A stretch of 64,000 nt of DNA from Mangifera indica (taxonomy: Eukaryota; Streptophyta; Magnoliopsida; Sapindales; Anacardiaceae): the NCBI RefSeq assembly GCF_011075055.1, contig NC_058146.1, positions 434,001 to 498,000 of the forward strand, written 5' to 3'. Positions 21,434 to 33,123 of the stretch are shown here, one piece after another; positions within the stretch are counted from its first letter, which is position 1; each line of letters opens with the position of its first letter. The notes beneath the pieces were generated by a model. It saw only the letters and a list, made by a program, of their open reading frames with translations. It was not told the origin of the DNA and searched no databases. Made by a program: the position numbers and the translations under genes.

Positions 21434-22762
21434 TTTACGCTCCTTAGAGATGGATTTTGGTAATGAGAGAACACAGGCAAAGATGGGTAGTTCTTGATTT
21501 TTGAACATGTTCTGTAGATATTAGAAATCTTTGTAAGTGGCTTGAATAAGCATTTTCCTCTGTCTTAAGGTTGGAAGAACAATTATTATTTCAGGGTGTT
21601 TCCTTTCTTATGATCCTATTTATAATATGGAAGAATGATTAAATTGGAGTGAAAGAGCAGGAAGGTTGTTACGAGTACTTGGGGACTTCAGACTGGAATC
21701 AGTAGACATTGGAGTTGTTTGATTTGCAACAGGGAGATGTTTCTTTGATTTGGAAGATGGGGAATCCTTAAAATTTGAACGAATAGGCTGTTAAGGTGAA
21801 TTGCTGCATCTGGCGGTTTGAAAAACTATATCCAAGGCCATGAAGTTGGTACGAGCCTGAATTCCTTGGGGAAAAAATTTTGGACAGAGAGTTTGTTTGT
21901 TTAAATGACTGTATCTGCACTGTATTGTGTGTAGGGCTAGTTTAGATTTGAGATGAGACAAGTTCATACATGGATTGACGTGTGTTTGGGTGTGAACTAT
22001 TATAGCAAATTTAAGTTAGAATTCAAGTTGGCCAAAGATATATCTTCTATCACTTATTAGATAAATAATATTATCAAAAAAAAGAATTTAAATTAAATTC
22101 GAATTGAAACTTAACTACTCAAATGACAATTTAAACTAAGCTAGCTTTATATATATAAATTTTTTTGATAAAATATTAAATTATATGTAAAATAATTTTA
22201 CAATGAAAACAGAAAATTGTAAATTGCATTAATAGTTAAATAATTCCATATTTTAAGAACTATAAGAAGACATAATAAGCTTTGGATTCTGATATTTAAA
22301 TTAATAATAAGATATTACTATAATAGGCAATTATGGTATTTACAAAAGATGTCATAATTGGTTGTTGATAAAATTCTGTGTATTCGTTTTTAAATATATA
22401 AATAAATATATATTTCCTTCCTACTCCGACTCCCACACATGAACAGCCCACTGATTGACTGTCCTACCGGTGGCAGTATAAGTTTTCCTTTGACGTTCTA
22501 ATCCATGTAGAAGTTTTTGACTTCTAAAACCAACAAAAAGTAGTTTCATTACTGGCGGGTCTTTAAGCTTGTCAGTGAGTCAATGTTGCTGAGTACACGA
22601 TTCCACTTTGTTTTCTCCGCCTTTCTTGGAGACGAGTCAAGTGTTCTTTAATCATCCAACCAACTCGCACCCAACCTTTTTATGCTCTCTCTTCTCATTT
22701 CACAATGTCAAACCATTTCATCAAACACTTCTATCTCTCTCCTAAGATCTCTCCCTTCTCCC

Positions 22763-25581
22763 ATGGCAATTCTTCCTCCAACTTCGCTTTCTGGACACCC
22801 TTTATCCTCCTCTTCAAGTCTCTCCCCACTGAAAACGCCTACGGTAAGTTTTTCTTCTTTTCGCGCGCGCGCGTGTGTGTGTGTACGGAGATGGTTTCTT
22901 TATGGGTTTTACTAATTTCTTCTTTGCAGCAGATCCTTGGCTTCAGGCTGAAATTTAGAGAAACTCAGGAGACCCGTTTCAGCTTGTTTACTTCCTTCAA
23001 GTATGCTTTTAAAATTTTACTTAACTGTTATATTCATGAAAAAAAATTGTCTTTTTATGAGCTTTAAAGCTGTAGATTTGTCTGGTATATCTTCGATTCT
23101 TTACTTTTTTTTTTTTAAATTCTTGATTCTGTTCTGTTTTGATTTTTAATGTTTATCTCTATATATGTTGTTTTTGAGTAAAATTAAAGGTTATTTTATG
23201 TTTGTGGTAGCTTCCACTTTTTATTTTTGGTTGCTTGTAATAGTTATGTTTTAGCTTTGCGATTCATTTTAAGTAGATTTCATGAACTATGTTCAAGTGC
23301 ATACCACTTGTCTTTGTGGTTCATCAAATGTATATAGAGACATGTTTTGATATTTTATTCAAATTAATGAGTTTGATATTTGAATTATCTCTGCCATTTT
23401 GATGAAACTGATATTCCAACAGAAATTACGAACCTCAGTAAGTTATTGCATAACTTGAATGGTAACGTCATGTGTATGAAGTAGGAGGTCACTTTTTTTT
23501 TTTTAAGTAGCTCTTCACTTCAGAATTTTAAATCCATGGGGTCAATGTTTTCATAAATGGTGGTACTGTAATAGGTTTTGTTGCAATCTGGTATTTGCTT
23601 ATGGTTTTGTGATTTTCTAATTACCATTAGTGATGTATTTATAGGAGTTGTTCATATAAGACAATGACTTCCATGCAACCTTCGGAATTGATCCTAAGAG
23701 ATAAGAATATCCCCATTTTGGTTTATACTAACACTGCTATGACTATTTTTGCTTGATTTTTCTAAGGCATATTTTTTCCGGTCAGGAGCAATCCTGCTTT
23801 TGGATTGATGGCTTCAAAGGAGCCTGTGGCTGTGGGACCGACTACAAAATGTGGAAACAGCAAAATGGAGACTGAAGTGGGAGTTGAGAATGGATGTGCT
23901 ACGTTCGATGAAATGAAACATCGGTTTCTCAGTTTCAAAAAGTGGAAATTCATGTAAGCAACAAACTCTGGCCTAGCTTGATTTTATCTTTAAATTTATT
24001 ACTTTACCTTAACTTTTTGGAACAGGGAAAACTTAGAACATTTCCAAAATCTTGCAAATGGTCAGGCACCAAAGGTGATCAATGTTCTTTCTTTTCAATT
24101 TTGGTTGTAATTAGTCATTGCTTTTAACAGTTGTGTCATTTGGATGCTTGAAACTTTATAGATGGTATGCTGGTTTTTACGTCATGCTGAAATCTTAAAA
24201 AAACAGTTTTTTTAACTATCAATTTCTTGGGCAGTTTATGGTGATTGCTTGTGCAGACTCTAGAGTTTGCCCCTCAACCGTCCTGGGATTCCAACCAGGA
24301 GAAGCATTTATTGTCCGCAATGTTGCAAATATGGTTCCCCCATGTGAAGTATGTGATATATTCAGTTTATCTTAGACTAATCTAGTTTACAGTAATTAAA
24401 GGTTGATGCCACAATGTGAACACTTTAGAAAACAATAATGATATGAAAAAAACTGAACGATTTTGTCCTTTTAACCATTTCTAATATTTTTTCAACTCAT
24501 CTGATTGCATAGAGTGGGCCTTCAGAAACAAATGCTGCATTGGAATTTGCTGTAAATTCTCTTCAAGTAAGTTTTTTGTGCCTGTACATTCAGGGGTGGG
24601 TTTCTATCTTCAGATTTCTTGCTATTTTATTGTCTAGATGGTTGGATTCTGTACTTCGGTATTGCTAAATTTAGAAACATATGGATCTCTCTGGGGTCAT
24701 GACGTTTATTGATTATGTACATACCGTTCTTTTGAAAAATGATGAATGACTCTTTTTGCAGGTTGAAAACATTCTAGTCATTGGCCACAGCCGCTGTGGA
24801 GGCATTCGTGCCCTAATGAGTATGCAGGATGAAGCCAATTCAAGGTAAAAAAAATATAGAGCACCTTCTTTGTGTAAAAGTTTTTTTCTTATGAGCATCT
24901 TGTTTCATTATTAATCGAACTCGGTTCAAATACATTTCTCACTCCGCTAATCTCTCTCAGTAGCTTTATTCAAAATTGGGTTCTGGTGGGGAAGACTGCA
25001 AGGTTAAACACAAAGTCTGCTGCTCATAATCTTAGCTTTGATGATCAGTGTCGACATTGTGAGAAGGTAATCTGCTTTCTCTCAAGTTCAGAATGTCCTG
25101 AGTTTGATGATTTAGTTTTCTCCAACACAATTTTTAGCTTTGCAAAATACAGTTGTGTTCCCTCTATGGGCTTCAAAATTTATAACCGAGTTTGACAACC
25201 TTAATCTTAACAAAGTAGTATACACTGGCACCAAGAAAAGTGTTTGTATGGATCTTATAAACAACTTTATCTACATAGGGTACAACTGAACACAGTGCTC
25301 ACATATAAAAGTTGGTTGGTTAAGACTAGCCTTTTTCAGCTACCGTGCTCATCACAGGCTCAAGTTTTTCTTTTCTTCAGGAATCTGTAAATTGTTCATT
25401 GTTAAACCTGCTGACTTATCCATGGATTGAAGAAAAAGTGAAGAAAGGAGCACTCTCTCTTCATGGTGGCTACTATGACTTCATTGACTGTACATTTGAG
25501 AAATGGACACTGGATTACGAAGGAAGTAGTTTAGAGGAAAGTGATAAATTTGCACTCAGAAACCAATCACTTTGGTGCTGA
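22763..25581 (+). CDS. BCA5: Beta carbonic anhydrase, BCA5 type
   Basis: Nine exons: 22763-22843, 22930-23000, 23786-23953, 24026-24074, 24235-24348, 24513-24566, 24762-24844, 24961-25066, 25381-25581; 308 residues. It catalyses CO2 + H2O = HCO3- + H+. The zinc ligands are Cys129 (CADSR), His188 and Cys191 (GHSRCGG), and the Asp131-Arg133 dyad is present. The [13 protein letters not shown] and HGGYYDF segments are family hallmarks. The [15 protein letters not shown] form and the C-terminus point to the plant BCA5 clade, known as plastid-targeted; the Ser-rich N-terminus fits a transit peptide. An in-frame ATG at 22682 would add 27 residues; 22763 has the better start context. The exon 2 acceptor could shift by one CAG (22930 or 22933). 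All introns are GT-AG. Confidence 0.9.
22863..22884. repeat. (CG)n(TG)n microsatellite in intron 1 of BCA5
   Basis: Alternating CG then GT dinucleotides 20 bp after the exon 1 donor, a possible Z-DNA tract. Confidence 0.8.
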
Positions 25582-26581
25582 ACTCTGTTGTATGTCCATT
25601 ATTTATACGTGTCCAGATGATTGAAAGTTAATGTCATTTTCTGGAATTTGAAATAATAAGTCCCTGTTGTTTGTAATTTGAAAAAATTCTTGTCTTGTAA
25701 ATGCCATGGTTCATGTGGTGTTATTCCCTTGATCATAAAGCTCAATGTCTTTATTCTTATTGAAAACTGAATCCATAGAAGTGAAAGGATTTGTAATGAG
25801 TGGGTGGAATCTCATCAATTCATTCTTTACTTGGCAGCACAACTGTTTCAAACATCTTATCTTTAACTTCAATTAGGGTTCAGACTTGAATCCATATTTG
25901 GCTCGTACATGCAAAAGCTCTAACTCAATAACTTGGTTTGAGTTCAAGGGTTCGTCGATATTATTGTACCAAAGTTATTTTTATCTAACTATTCTTTTTT
26001 GATGTAGACTTTTCTTCTCAATGTTACTGTTTACTATTAGAGCTCAAATTCGAGTTGACTGTTTTAAATTCGAATCAAACTTGAGCTAATCTTTGTATGA
26101 TTTAGTTAGAAATCTGAGTTTAGGTTACGAGGGCTTTGATGCCATTTTATTGACCTGGAACACTATGCTTCCTTTCAGAACTCAACCGATAGAAAGTATG
26201 CACTCAAGCAATTGTTTGAAGAAGGAATGGTGAAAGAAAGCACAATCCAGAATGATTCGATTCGTTAAAAGAATAAAACTAGAGATATACACCAATAACT
26301 CTTAAAATAAAAACACTGGTCTTGCTCGATAGATAGAAAAGAACATAAAAATATAATGTAAATAAAATTTTATTTAGGAACAACTCGTATAGTATTACAA
26401 GCAATAATGCAAACTCCCAAAAGAGAATACTAATCCTGCCGTAAACTTAATGAAATAAGAAATAACAAGCAATAATACAAACAACAGAGAGCTTCAGATT
26501 TTCCAGTGACACAAAAAGAAGCCTTCCTGTACGCAAGACAACATACTGCGGGACAAGACATCACTGACAAAAAAACAAGGC
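25582..26581. other. Intergenic between BCA5 and PRP-E
   Basis: 3' flank of BCA5, a scrap of the GAATTCGAG-rich dispersed repeat (26030-26110), then unremarkable sequence. No gene seen. Confidence 0.6.
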
Positions 26582-26657
26582 TTCCCTATATGACAAGAAA
26601 CTGCAACATCACACCAATGATAGGGACTAGGGAGTATATATAAATAGATTAAACGGA

Positions 26658-27035
26658 TTAATTTGAAGGAGGTGGAGAAAGGAATGGCAAAGGAATAGAG
26701 GGAATGGTAGTGGGAATCGAAGGAATGCTTGGGAGAGGGGGGAGACTGAGCTTTGGAACAGAAGGAATGGTGGGCAAAGCCGTAGGAAGTGGTGGCAATG
26801 TGGTGGGGTTTGGCAAAGAAGGTTGTGTGGTTGTTGGCAGTGTTGGCAGCGTGGGCTGCGGCAGTGTAGGCACCGAAGGCAAAGGCGGCAATGCTGACGG
26901 TTTAGGCAAATTTGGCAAAGTGGGCAATGGCGGCAATTGCTGTAGACGACGAGCTGCTAGGCCAACGTCCATTGAAGAAAATATTGTCAAAGCAACAAAG
27001 AAAGCTGAGATCAAACACTTGATGCTGGAAGCCAT
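26658..27035 (-). CDS. PRP-E: secreted proline-rich protein
   Basis: 125 residues, single exon. Signal peptide residues 1-27 (hydrophobic ISAFFVALTIFSS, cleavage near GLAA), then Arg-Arg-Leu and a mature chain of PPLP, PTLP, PSVP and PSIP units with a few Thr/Gln spacers, ending SPPPSN. It is longer than cluster copies A-D. The charged residues after cleavage are RR only, and there are no cysteines in the mature part. It is probably a cell-wall or apoplast structural protein, PELPK-like in layout. The protein is identical to PRP-F. The promoter has the family TATA box 85-95 bp before the ATG (27119-27131). Transcription runs away from PRP-F. Confidence 0.8.
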   Translation of the reverse strand: MASSIKCLISAFFVALTIFSSMDVGLAARRLQQLPPLPTLPNLPKPSALPPLPSVPTLPQPTLPTLPTTTQPSLPNPTTLPPLPTALPTIPSVPKLSLPPLPSIPSIPTTIPSIPLPFLSPPPSN

Positions 27036-27118
27036 TGTGAGATATTGCTTGGGATTAATATTCTTAAATGGCGATTGCTATTGAGGTTTGAGCTGTGGTG
27101 AAAACAAGAAGTAATGTG

Positions 27119-27131
27119 GGGTTTTTATAGC
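27119..27131 (-). promoter_or_regulatory. TATA box of PRP-E
   Basis: GCTATAAAAACCCC on the minus strand. It marks the outer edge of the near-identical core shared with PRP-F. Confidence 0.75.
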
Positions 27132-27280
27132 AAAGAGAGGTAGGGTTAAGAATCCACGAGGATGCATGCAGGGTCTCAGTCAAGTTGATGAAAAGGCCGT
27201 CAATATGGTTGAGAAAATTTTGCATGTTTTTTTCTGAGTTGGTTGTTAGTTCACCGTCTCTTAGCTACATTATAGATTTA

Positions 27281-28130
27281 TTGGATCTAGTTCTAGTTGG
27301 GGTTAGTTCACTAGTTTAATGAACATAAGCAAACTACAATCAAAGTCAATCAATCTATAATGTTGTGGTTAGCTACAATCAAAACTTCACAAACATGGAA
27401 GTTTGATTTCAGTTCTCATAGGTTATGAGTGGGGCTGCAAACATGTCGAATTGAGTCAAATATTGTTTGGTTGGATCTTGATTTGATTATATTTATGCAA
27501 AGATGGTGCTCAAACTTGATGAGTTTGGAAGTTTCAAGCTCAAACTCTAGATGGAAACCATGACTCAATCTCATTCAAGCTCAATTCAAAAAGTTAAAAT
27601 TAAACCTCCTAACTTATAATTTATCAATTAATCTTATATTTAAAGTCAAAGAATAAATTAACAAAAAGCTCCATTTTTATCATGATATAATCAGATATGT
27701 ATATACTAAAAGGTAAAAAGTAAATGAACAATTAGATATTTTGATAACTTAAATTCTCGTATAATGAATCTAGACTTTAATATCTTTTATTAGTTTATAT
27801 TATCTCATGATGGCAGATAACTTTTATTAACTTTTGATTTTACAGTATAATATATCAAAAAAACTATATTCTAATTTTGAGTTATTTATAATTGTGTAAT
27901 ATTTAATAACATAATAACACGTTATTTAGGTAGTTGTTTAGATACTTTAAAGTTGGTGCACATGACACCAGGAACAAGTAGTTTGGAAGGTAGGTGATCA
28001 ATTTTACGATTTCAATTATTGGACTGAAACTTGAGATGTAATACCAAAAGTTGATCTTCCTAAACTCATGGAACAAATTAAGGGTTTACACAGTAATCCA
28101 CCCAGCCGTGTGAATTTTGACTTGATTAAA
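27281..28130. other. Spacer of the inverted duplication, bidirectional promoter region
   Basis: AT-rich, with a GAATTGAGTC-rich dispersed repeat fragment (27425-27610). No gene seen. Any regulatory element acting on both PRP-E and PRP-F would lie here or in the arms. Confidence 0.6.
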
Positions 28131-28273
28131 TAAATCTGTAATGTAGCTAGGAGACGGTGAACTAACAACCAGCTCAGAAAAAACCATGCAAAATTTTCTC
28201 AACCATAAGCATGTATTGATGGCCAGTTCATCAACTTGATTGAGACCCTGCATGCAACCCGGTGGATTTGCTA

Positions 28274-28285
28274 GCTATAAAAACC
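28274..28285 (+). promoter_or_regulatory. TATA box of PRP-F
   Basis: GCTATAAAAACC, 85-95 bp before the ATG, identical to that of PRP-E. Confidence 0.75.
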
Positions 28286-28369
28286 CCACATTACTTCTTG
28301 TTTTCACCACAGCTCAAACCTCAATAGCAATCGCCATTTAAGAATATTAATCCCAAGCAATATCTCACA

Positions 28370-28747
28370 ATGGCTTCCAGCATCAAGTGTTTGATCTCAG
28401 CTTTCTTTGTTGCTTTGACAATATTTTCTTCCATGGACGTTGGCCTAGCAGCTCGTCGTCTACAGCAATTGCCGCCATTGCCCACTTTGCCAAATTTGCC
28501 TAAACCGTCAGCATTGCCGCCTTTGCCTTCGGTGCCTACACTGCCGCAGCCCACGCTGCCAACACTGCCAACAACCACACAACCTTCTTTGCCAAACCCC
28601 ACCACATTGCCACCACTTCCTACGGCTTTGCCCACCATTCCTTCTGTTCCAAAGCTCAGTCTCCCCCCTCTCCCAAGCATTCCTTCGATTCCCACTACCA
28701 TTCCCTCTATTCCTTTGCCATTCCTTTCTCCACCTCCTTCAAATTAA
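28370..28747 (+). CDS. PRP-F: secreted proline-rich protein, twin of PRP-E
   Basis: 125 residues, identical in every position to PRP-E. The only coding difference I can find is a silent change in a serine codon of the signal peptide (TCA in PRP-E, TCC in PRP-F). The features are as for PRP-E: signal peptide to about residue 27, RRL, then Pro/Leu/Thr-rich PxLP repeats, ending SPPPSN. The leader from the TATA box to the ATG and about 45 bp after the stop are also the same, while the outer promoter and 3' flank have diverged. This points to gene conversion or a very recent sequence exchange between the arms. The divergent arrangement allows shared upstream control. Confidence 0.8.
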   Translation: MASSIKCLISAFFVALTIFSSMDVGLAARRLQQLPPLPTLPNLPKPSALPPLPSVPTLPQPTLPTLPTTTQPSLPNPTTLPPLPTALPTIPSVPKLSLPPLPSIPSIPTTIPSIPLPFLSPPPSN

Positions 28748-28823
28748 TCCGTTTAATCTATTTATATATACTCCCTAGTCCCTATCATTGGTTTGGTGTT
28801 GCAGTTTCTTGTCATATGGGAAA

Positions 28824-29647
28824 CCTTCTTTCTGTATTAGTGGCGAGTCTCTGAGGCTTTCAGTTTCAGTTGTTTGTTTTAGATAAGTTTTACATTTGAG
28901 GAGCTATGGCTCTTAATTTATTTACTTGTTCTTGTTCTATATTGTTAAGTTTGTGGAAGAATTAGTTATTCATTTCTTCCACCATGTTTGTTTTGCATCT
29001 GAATGGGAGTTCTGGATTGTGTTATATATATTGTTTTGTATACTTTGAGTTCATTGCTGAAAATAAATTGGTCTTCATTATATTTTTATTGCTCTGTTGG
29101 AGTATTGCTCTGCTGCCAATGTTATGAAAAATAAAAATCCCTAAAATGTACAAAAAGCTCAATACATAATACAAATATTTATGCGAAAAGGTCAACTAGA
29201 ATAAACAGGGGTGCATTAAAACCGAATCGAATTTAAGCTTGAGTTTAAGCTTCGTGATCTAATTTACTCAATTTTAATAATTAAAATAGGTCTTAATCAT
29301 GATTCAGATTAGATTAGACACCAATTTTCAATCAAATCAATTGGTTTATACAGGTTTTAAAACAGTATTTATATTACAAAAATATTTCACATCCAAACGC
29401 TTATTAATTTTGTATTGTTTGTATTCAATTTGGAATATTTAATTACATTTAAAAAGAAATTACACTGACTCTATCTAGTAGATGCATACCACGCTTATGA
29501 TACAACGTGAATAACAGTTCTCCGTTTTCTGCTAGTCTGTTAACTTCTCGCTTAAAGACTTGTTCCAACTCTCATGAACAAATTTTAAAACCCATCTCTC
29601 TCTCTCTCTCTGTTTCTCATTTAGTCGTCTTGCTCATTTTGAGTTTC
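28824..29647. other. Intergenic and 5' leader of the GDI locus
   Basis: A scrap of the dispersed GAATCGAATT repeat at 29205-29345 and a (CT)n run at 29597-29612, just before the GDI start. No gene seen. Confidence 0.6.
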
Positions 29648-30239
29648 ATGGATGAAGAGTACGATGTTATAGTGCTGGGGACTGGCCTCAAGGAGTGCAT
29701 CCTGAGTGGCCTTCTCTCTGTAGATGGACTCAAAGTAAGTCGTCGTCTTCTTCTTCTTACTATTATTTAGTATTTAAAACTCTTTCATTCCATGTTGTGG
29801 GAGTTTCGTAGTGAGCATCAGCATCTTTTACGGTGTTTGATTTGTGATCTGAAATGAAAATTATTCTGTTTAGATATAGTTTGATCAAATATTCAAAATG
29901 GTTAAAAATGCATTTTTTTTTTCATTATGTTTTTGAAACATTTTCAAGATAATAGTAATTTCTTACTGTTTAAGCCGAAAACAGGACATTGTTGATCTCT
30001 TCTCGTCATTTCTTTTAGTCTTTTATGTATGAAAAAAGAAATATATTAGGAGTAATATTACATTTATAAAGTGTGGTTCCTATGAGTCGAGTTAGTATGG
30101 GCTCGGAAAAGATTGAACTTCAGCAGAGTTCAAATCAAACCAACTTCAACAGATCAAATGTTCAAAAAGTCATCAGTAGATCCATCTTTTTTGGCAATGT
30201 GGCAGATCTGTTTTCTCCTACTTATTTTCCAACTATACC

Positions 30240-30262
30240 TCATCATCATCATCATCATCAAC
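30240..30262. repeat. (CAT)n microsatellite in GDI intron 1
   Basis: Seven CAT units. They give spurious poly-His or poly-Ile open frames. Confidence 0.85.
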
Positions 30263-30801
30263 AACCTTCATTTTTTCCAACGACTTGTCCGACAACTTAT
30301 CACCAGCTCCGGTGAGTTCAAGTTTGAGCTGGACTTTTTGAATTTAAGCCAAGCTCAAGCTATTGTTCAGGTTTGATATTATTCGAATCCATCCCAAATG
30401 CAAACAACTTGCGTATCATCGTGTGAACCCACCGTTACATTTTTTCTTATTTTTATTTGAACGAATTAAGAGATTCAGTTATGTTGAAAGTATTAATCAG
30501 TAAGTTTTCATGTTAAACAGGTGTTGCACATGGACAAAAATGACTATTATGGTGGAGAATCAACTTCTCTCAATCTTAAACAGGTTGCTCTTGCTCATAT
30601 CTGAACTCAACGCATATGTACTTTCCAATCTGAAATCCCAATTAAGTAAACTTCATTTGGTGGCTTATAGCTATGGAAGCGTTTCAAGGGAGACGATCAG
30701 CCCCCAGAAGGTTTAGGGTCCAGCAAAGAGTATAACGTTGATATGGTACCCAAGGTATGCATTACAAATTCACCAAATAATATTGGTTTATTACTTTGTT
30801 G

Positions 30802-31165
30802 TGTTTAGGGGCTGCAAACTACTCACGGCTCGACTCATGTCAAGTCAGGCTTACCTTGGTTATTGTTGAGTTAAGTTCAAACTCTTTGTTTCTCAACTAA
30901 GTGAACTGACAAGCTTGTGACTTGATTTAAATATAATAACAATAAATCTCTTAAAATCTTACATTTATTCTTTCTAAACTTTTATATTCTAATATGAGAT
31001 TTTTCATCTGACCTTCTTAACTTACAAATTTTGCTCATACAACCCAATAGTCAATCTTTGAATACAATGGTAATTGATAAATATACAGGAGATATGAGGT
31101 TTAACATAATTTATCAAATCGATCTCAAGCTTGAACCCAACAATCTCGAGTCGGATATGTTTGAT
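30802..31165. repeat. Dispersed 'GGGGCTGCAAAC' repeat in GDI intron 3
   Basis: Begins 'AGGGGCTGCAAACTACTC', then GAGTC/CTCGAG-rich sequence. Related copies: 27425-27610, 35401-35875, 55690-55965. Known in style from many plant introns; not coding. Confidence 0.5.
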
Positions 31166-32670
31166 AGCAACCCAAGTTGCGCCATTCATACTGTGTTACT
31201 ATTTTGAACGTCTACATGTGTGCTCTTGGAATGCATTGAATTTAAATAACCAATTTCAGAGTTCAGATCACTAGTATGCAACGAATCTCTTAATTCAAAC
31301 TTTCCAATTATGCTTTCCCTTAGAACAAACCATCTTTATGTTGTATATGCATAATAGGATTAATTTGTTTTCGTGGTTTATGATGGCCAGCGGCAGTTTG
31401 GTCCGTGTCCTTACCCACACAAATGTTACCAAGTATCTTAACTTCAAAGCTGTTGATGGCAGTTTTGTGTACAACAAGGGGAAGGTGAGTTCATTATAAC
31501 TAGTTTCTTATTCTGCAATCAATGGGAACAAGTTTATATTGCTTGCAAAAACTTACAAGGTCTGTCCTTAATTATTTCCAGATTTATAAAGTTCCAGCAA
31601 CTGATGTTGAAGCCCTGAAATCACCATTGATGGGACTGTTGGAGAAGCGCCATGCTCGAAGTTTCTTCACTTATGTCCAGGACTATAAAGATGATGACCC
31701 AAAAACTCATAAAGGACGGGACTTGAACAAAGTTACTACAAGAGAGCTCATCTCGTACATAACCTTTCAACATCTCTGCATATCTTGCTAGCTATAATAC
31801 CTAGGAAAATTGCACATGGATAACAAATTGTTGTAAATTCTAGGCTTAGATTTTGTAAATTTTCTAATTTTGAAGTTGCCAACCTTCCTTAAGTATATTA
31901 GAAGCACTAGATTCTCACAATGCAAAAGAACTCATGTAAAGGTAAGTTTTATCTGGGGGTGAATTTTCAGTTTGACAGTTTAGCTTGTTTGTCTATTTGA
32001 TGATATTGACACTTCACACCAGCTCCCACGAGCTCAAATTACACATTATAGATTAGATTTAAATTCGGTTCGACTCCACCTCAGAATTATCCACTATATG
32101 TGTTTTTACACAATTTTTTATAAAATCAATGGAAATTTCCCAAATTATGTGGCTGCTCTACGTTGGTTTCAAATGGCACATCTGATTGTATCTTTGATAA
32201 TGTGAAGTGGCTTTACTTTATTTAATCCATATTTGGGTTGCCTATTATAGAAGATTTTTATTATTGACAAAACTTGTTCACATTCATATCCAGTTTTGAT
32301 CAGTAAATTATATATCACTTACCTTGATGTCTGTTATCGTAGAAAATATGGGCTTGAAGATGATACAATTGACTTCATTGGTCATGCCTTGGCACTTCAA
32401 AGGGATGACAATTACTTGAATCAACCAGCTATGGATTTTGTGAAGAGAACAAAGGTGAAATTTATGTTCTTTTTGTTTGAATTAATGCCTGCACATGCAG
32501 CGAGAATTCCATTCAGATGCCAAGGATTTGAGAATGATCTTTTGTTTGAGACCCTGCATTATCTGTCAAACTTTAGGTTCTGTACGAATGTAAGGTGAAT
32601 GAGATATTGCAAGCTTTTCACTTTTCACATTCTTGTAGTTCTTTTACTTTATGTCTAGGCAATTAAAAGA

Positions 32671-33123
32671 TGTTAGACCCAAGGATTTAGGTGACCCACT
32701 AGAGAAAGGAATAAGGAGCACATGCAGCACAAAAGGGCAATTATGAAAGCATGGGTAGTTTTGGACAGTTATGAAAACACGAAAACATGAATAGAATAAG
32801 AATGAGATTTAGGAGGGAGAGAAGCAAGTAAACATGGAAGGTAACGAAAATATGCATGGAAAGTTATGAAATGAGAGAGCAAAGAAGAGAGATTGGGGGA
32901 GGAAAAGTTAGAGAGAATAAATTGGGTTTATTGGACCGGTTTTGGGTTATTGAGGGAGAGAGCTAGCATTTGAAAAGGCAGTGTCACATGCTAGACAAAA
33001 GCAGGGTCCTTTTCTGTATTTTGTTCTTGGTATTTTTCATTTCTGCTTATCGGTTTCATTTCTGTGTTGGCTGCATGTATGTATTGCATTGGTTATTAGT
33101 TGAATATGAGCTGGTTCCTAACA
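32671..33123 (+). mobile_element. Solo LTR (copia-type ends) in GDI intron 6
   Basis: TGTTAGACCC at the left and GGTTCCTAACA at the right, giving inverted TGTTAG/CTAACA tips. Perfect 5-bp target duplications AAAGA at 32666-32670 and 33124-33128. 453 bp, no coding. Same family as 49278-49737. Confidence 0.85.

Larger units (their letters stand above)
19529..22762. other. Intergenic: tandem repeat, solo LTR, no gene
   Basis: 3' flank of the J-like gene, then sequence without a convincing open frame. It holds the imperfect tandem array at 20415-20760, the small solo LTR at 21174-21433, and an AT-rich part at 22020-22400. The last 300 bp are the promoter and leader of the carbonic anhydrase gene. 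Confidence 0.6.
26582..27280 (-). repeat. Left arm of inverted duplication (PRP-E)
   Basis: It pairs with 28131-28823 in inverse orientation across an 850-bp spacer. The inner core 26613-27131 matches 28274-28792 with a single visible difference. Outside it both flanks are alignable but clearly diverged. Confidence 0.85.
28131..28823 (+). repeat. Right arm of inverted duplication (PRP-F)
   Basis: Inverse counterpart of 26582-27280. Differences concentrate upstream of the TATA box and after about 28792. Confidence 0.85.

Noticed and set aside
26704..27084. 126-codon Gly/Val-rich plus frame (and its mirror at 28321-28701)
   Set aside because: Antisense of PRP-E and PRP-F; the sense frames have a signal peptide and a TATA box.
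30073..30376. Poly-His and poly-Ile frames in GDI intron 1
   Set aside because: Made by a CAT microsatellite inside an intron.
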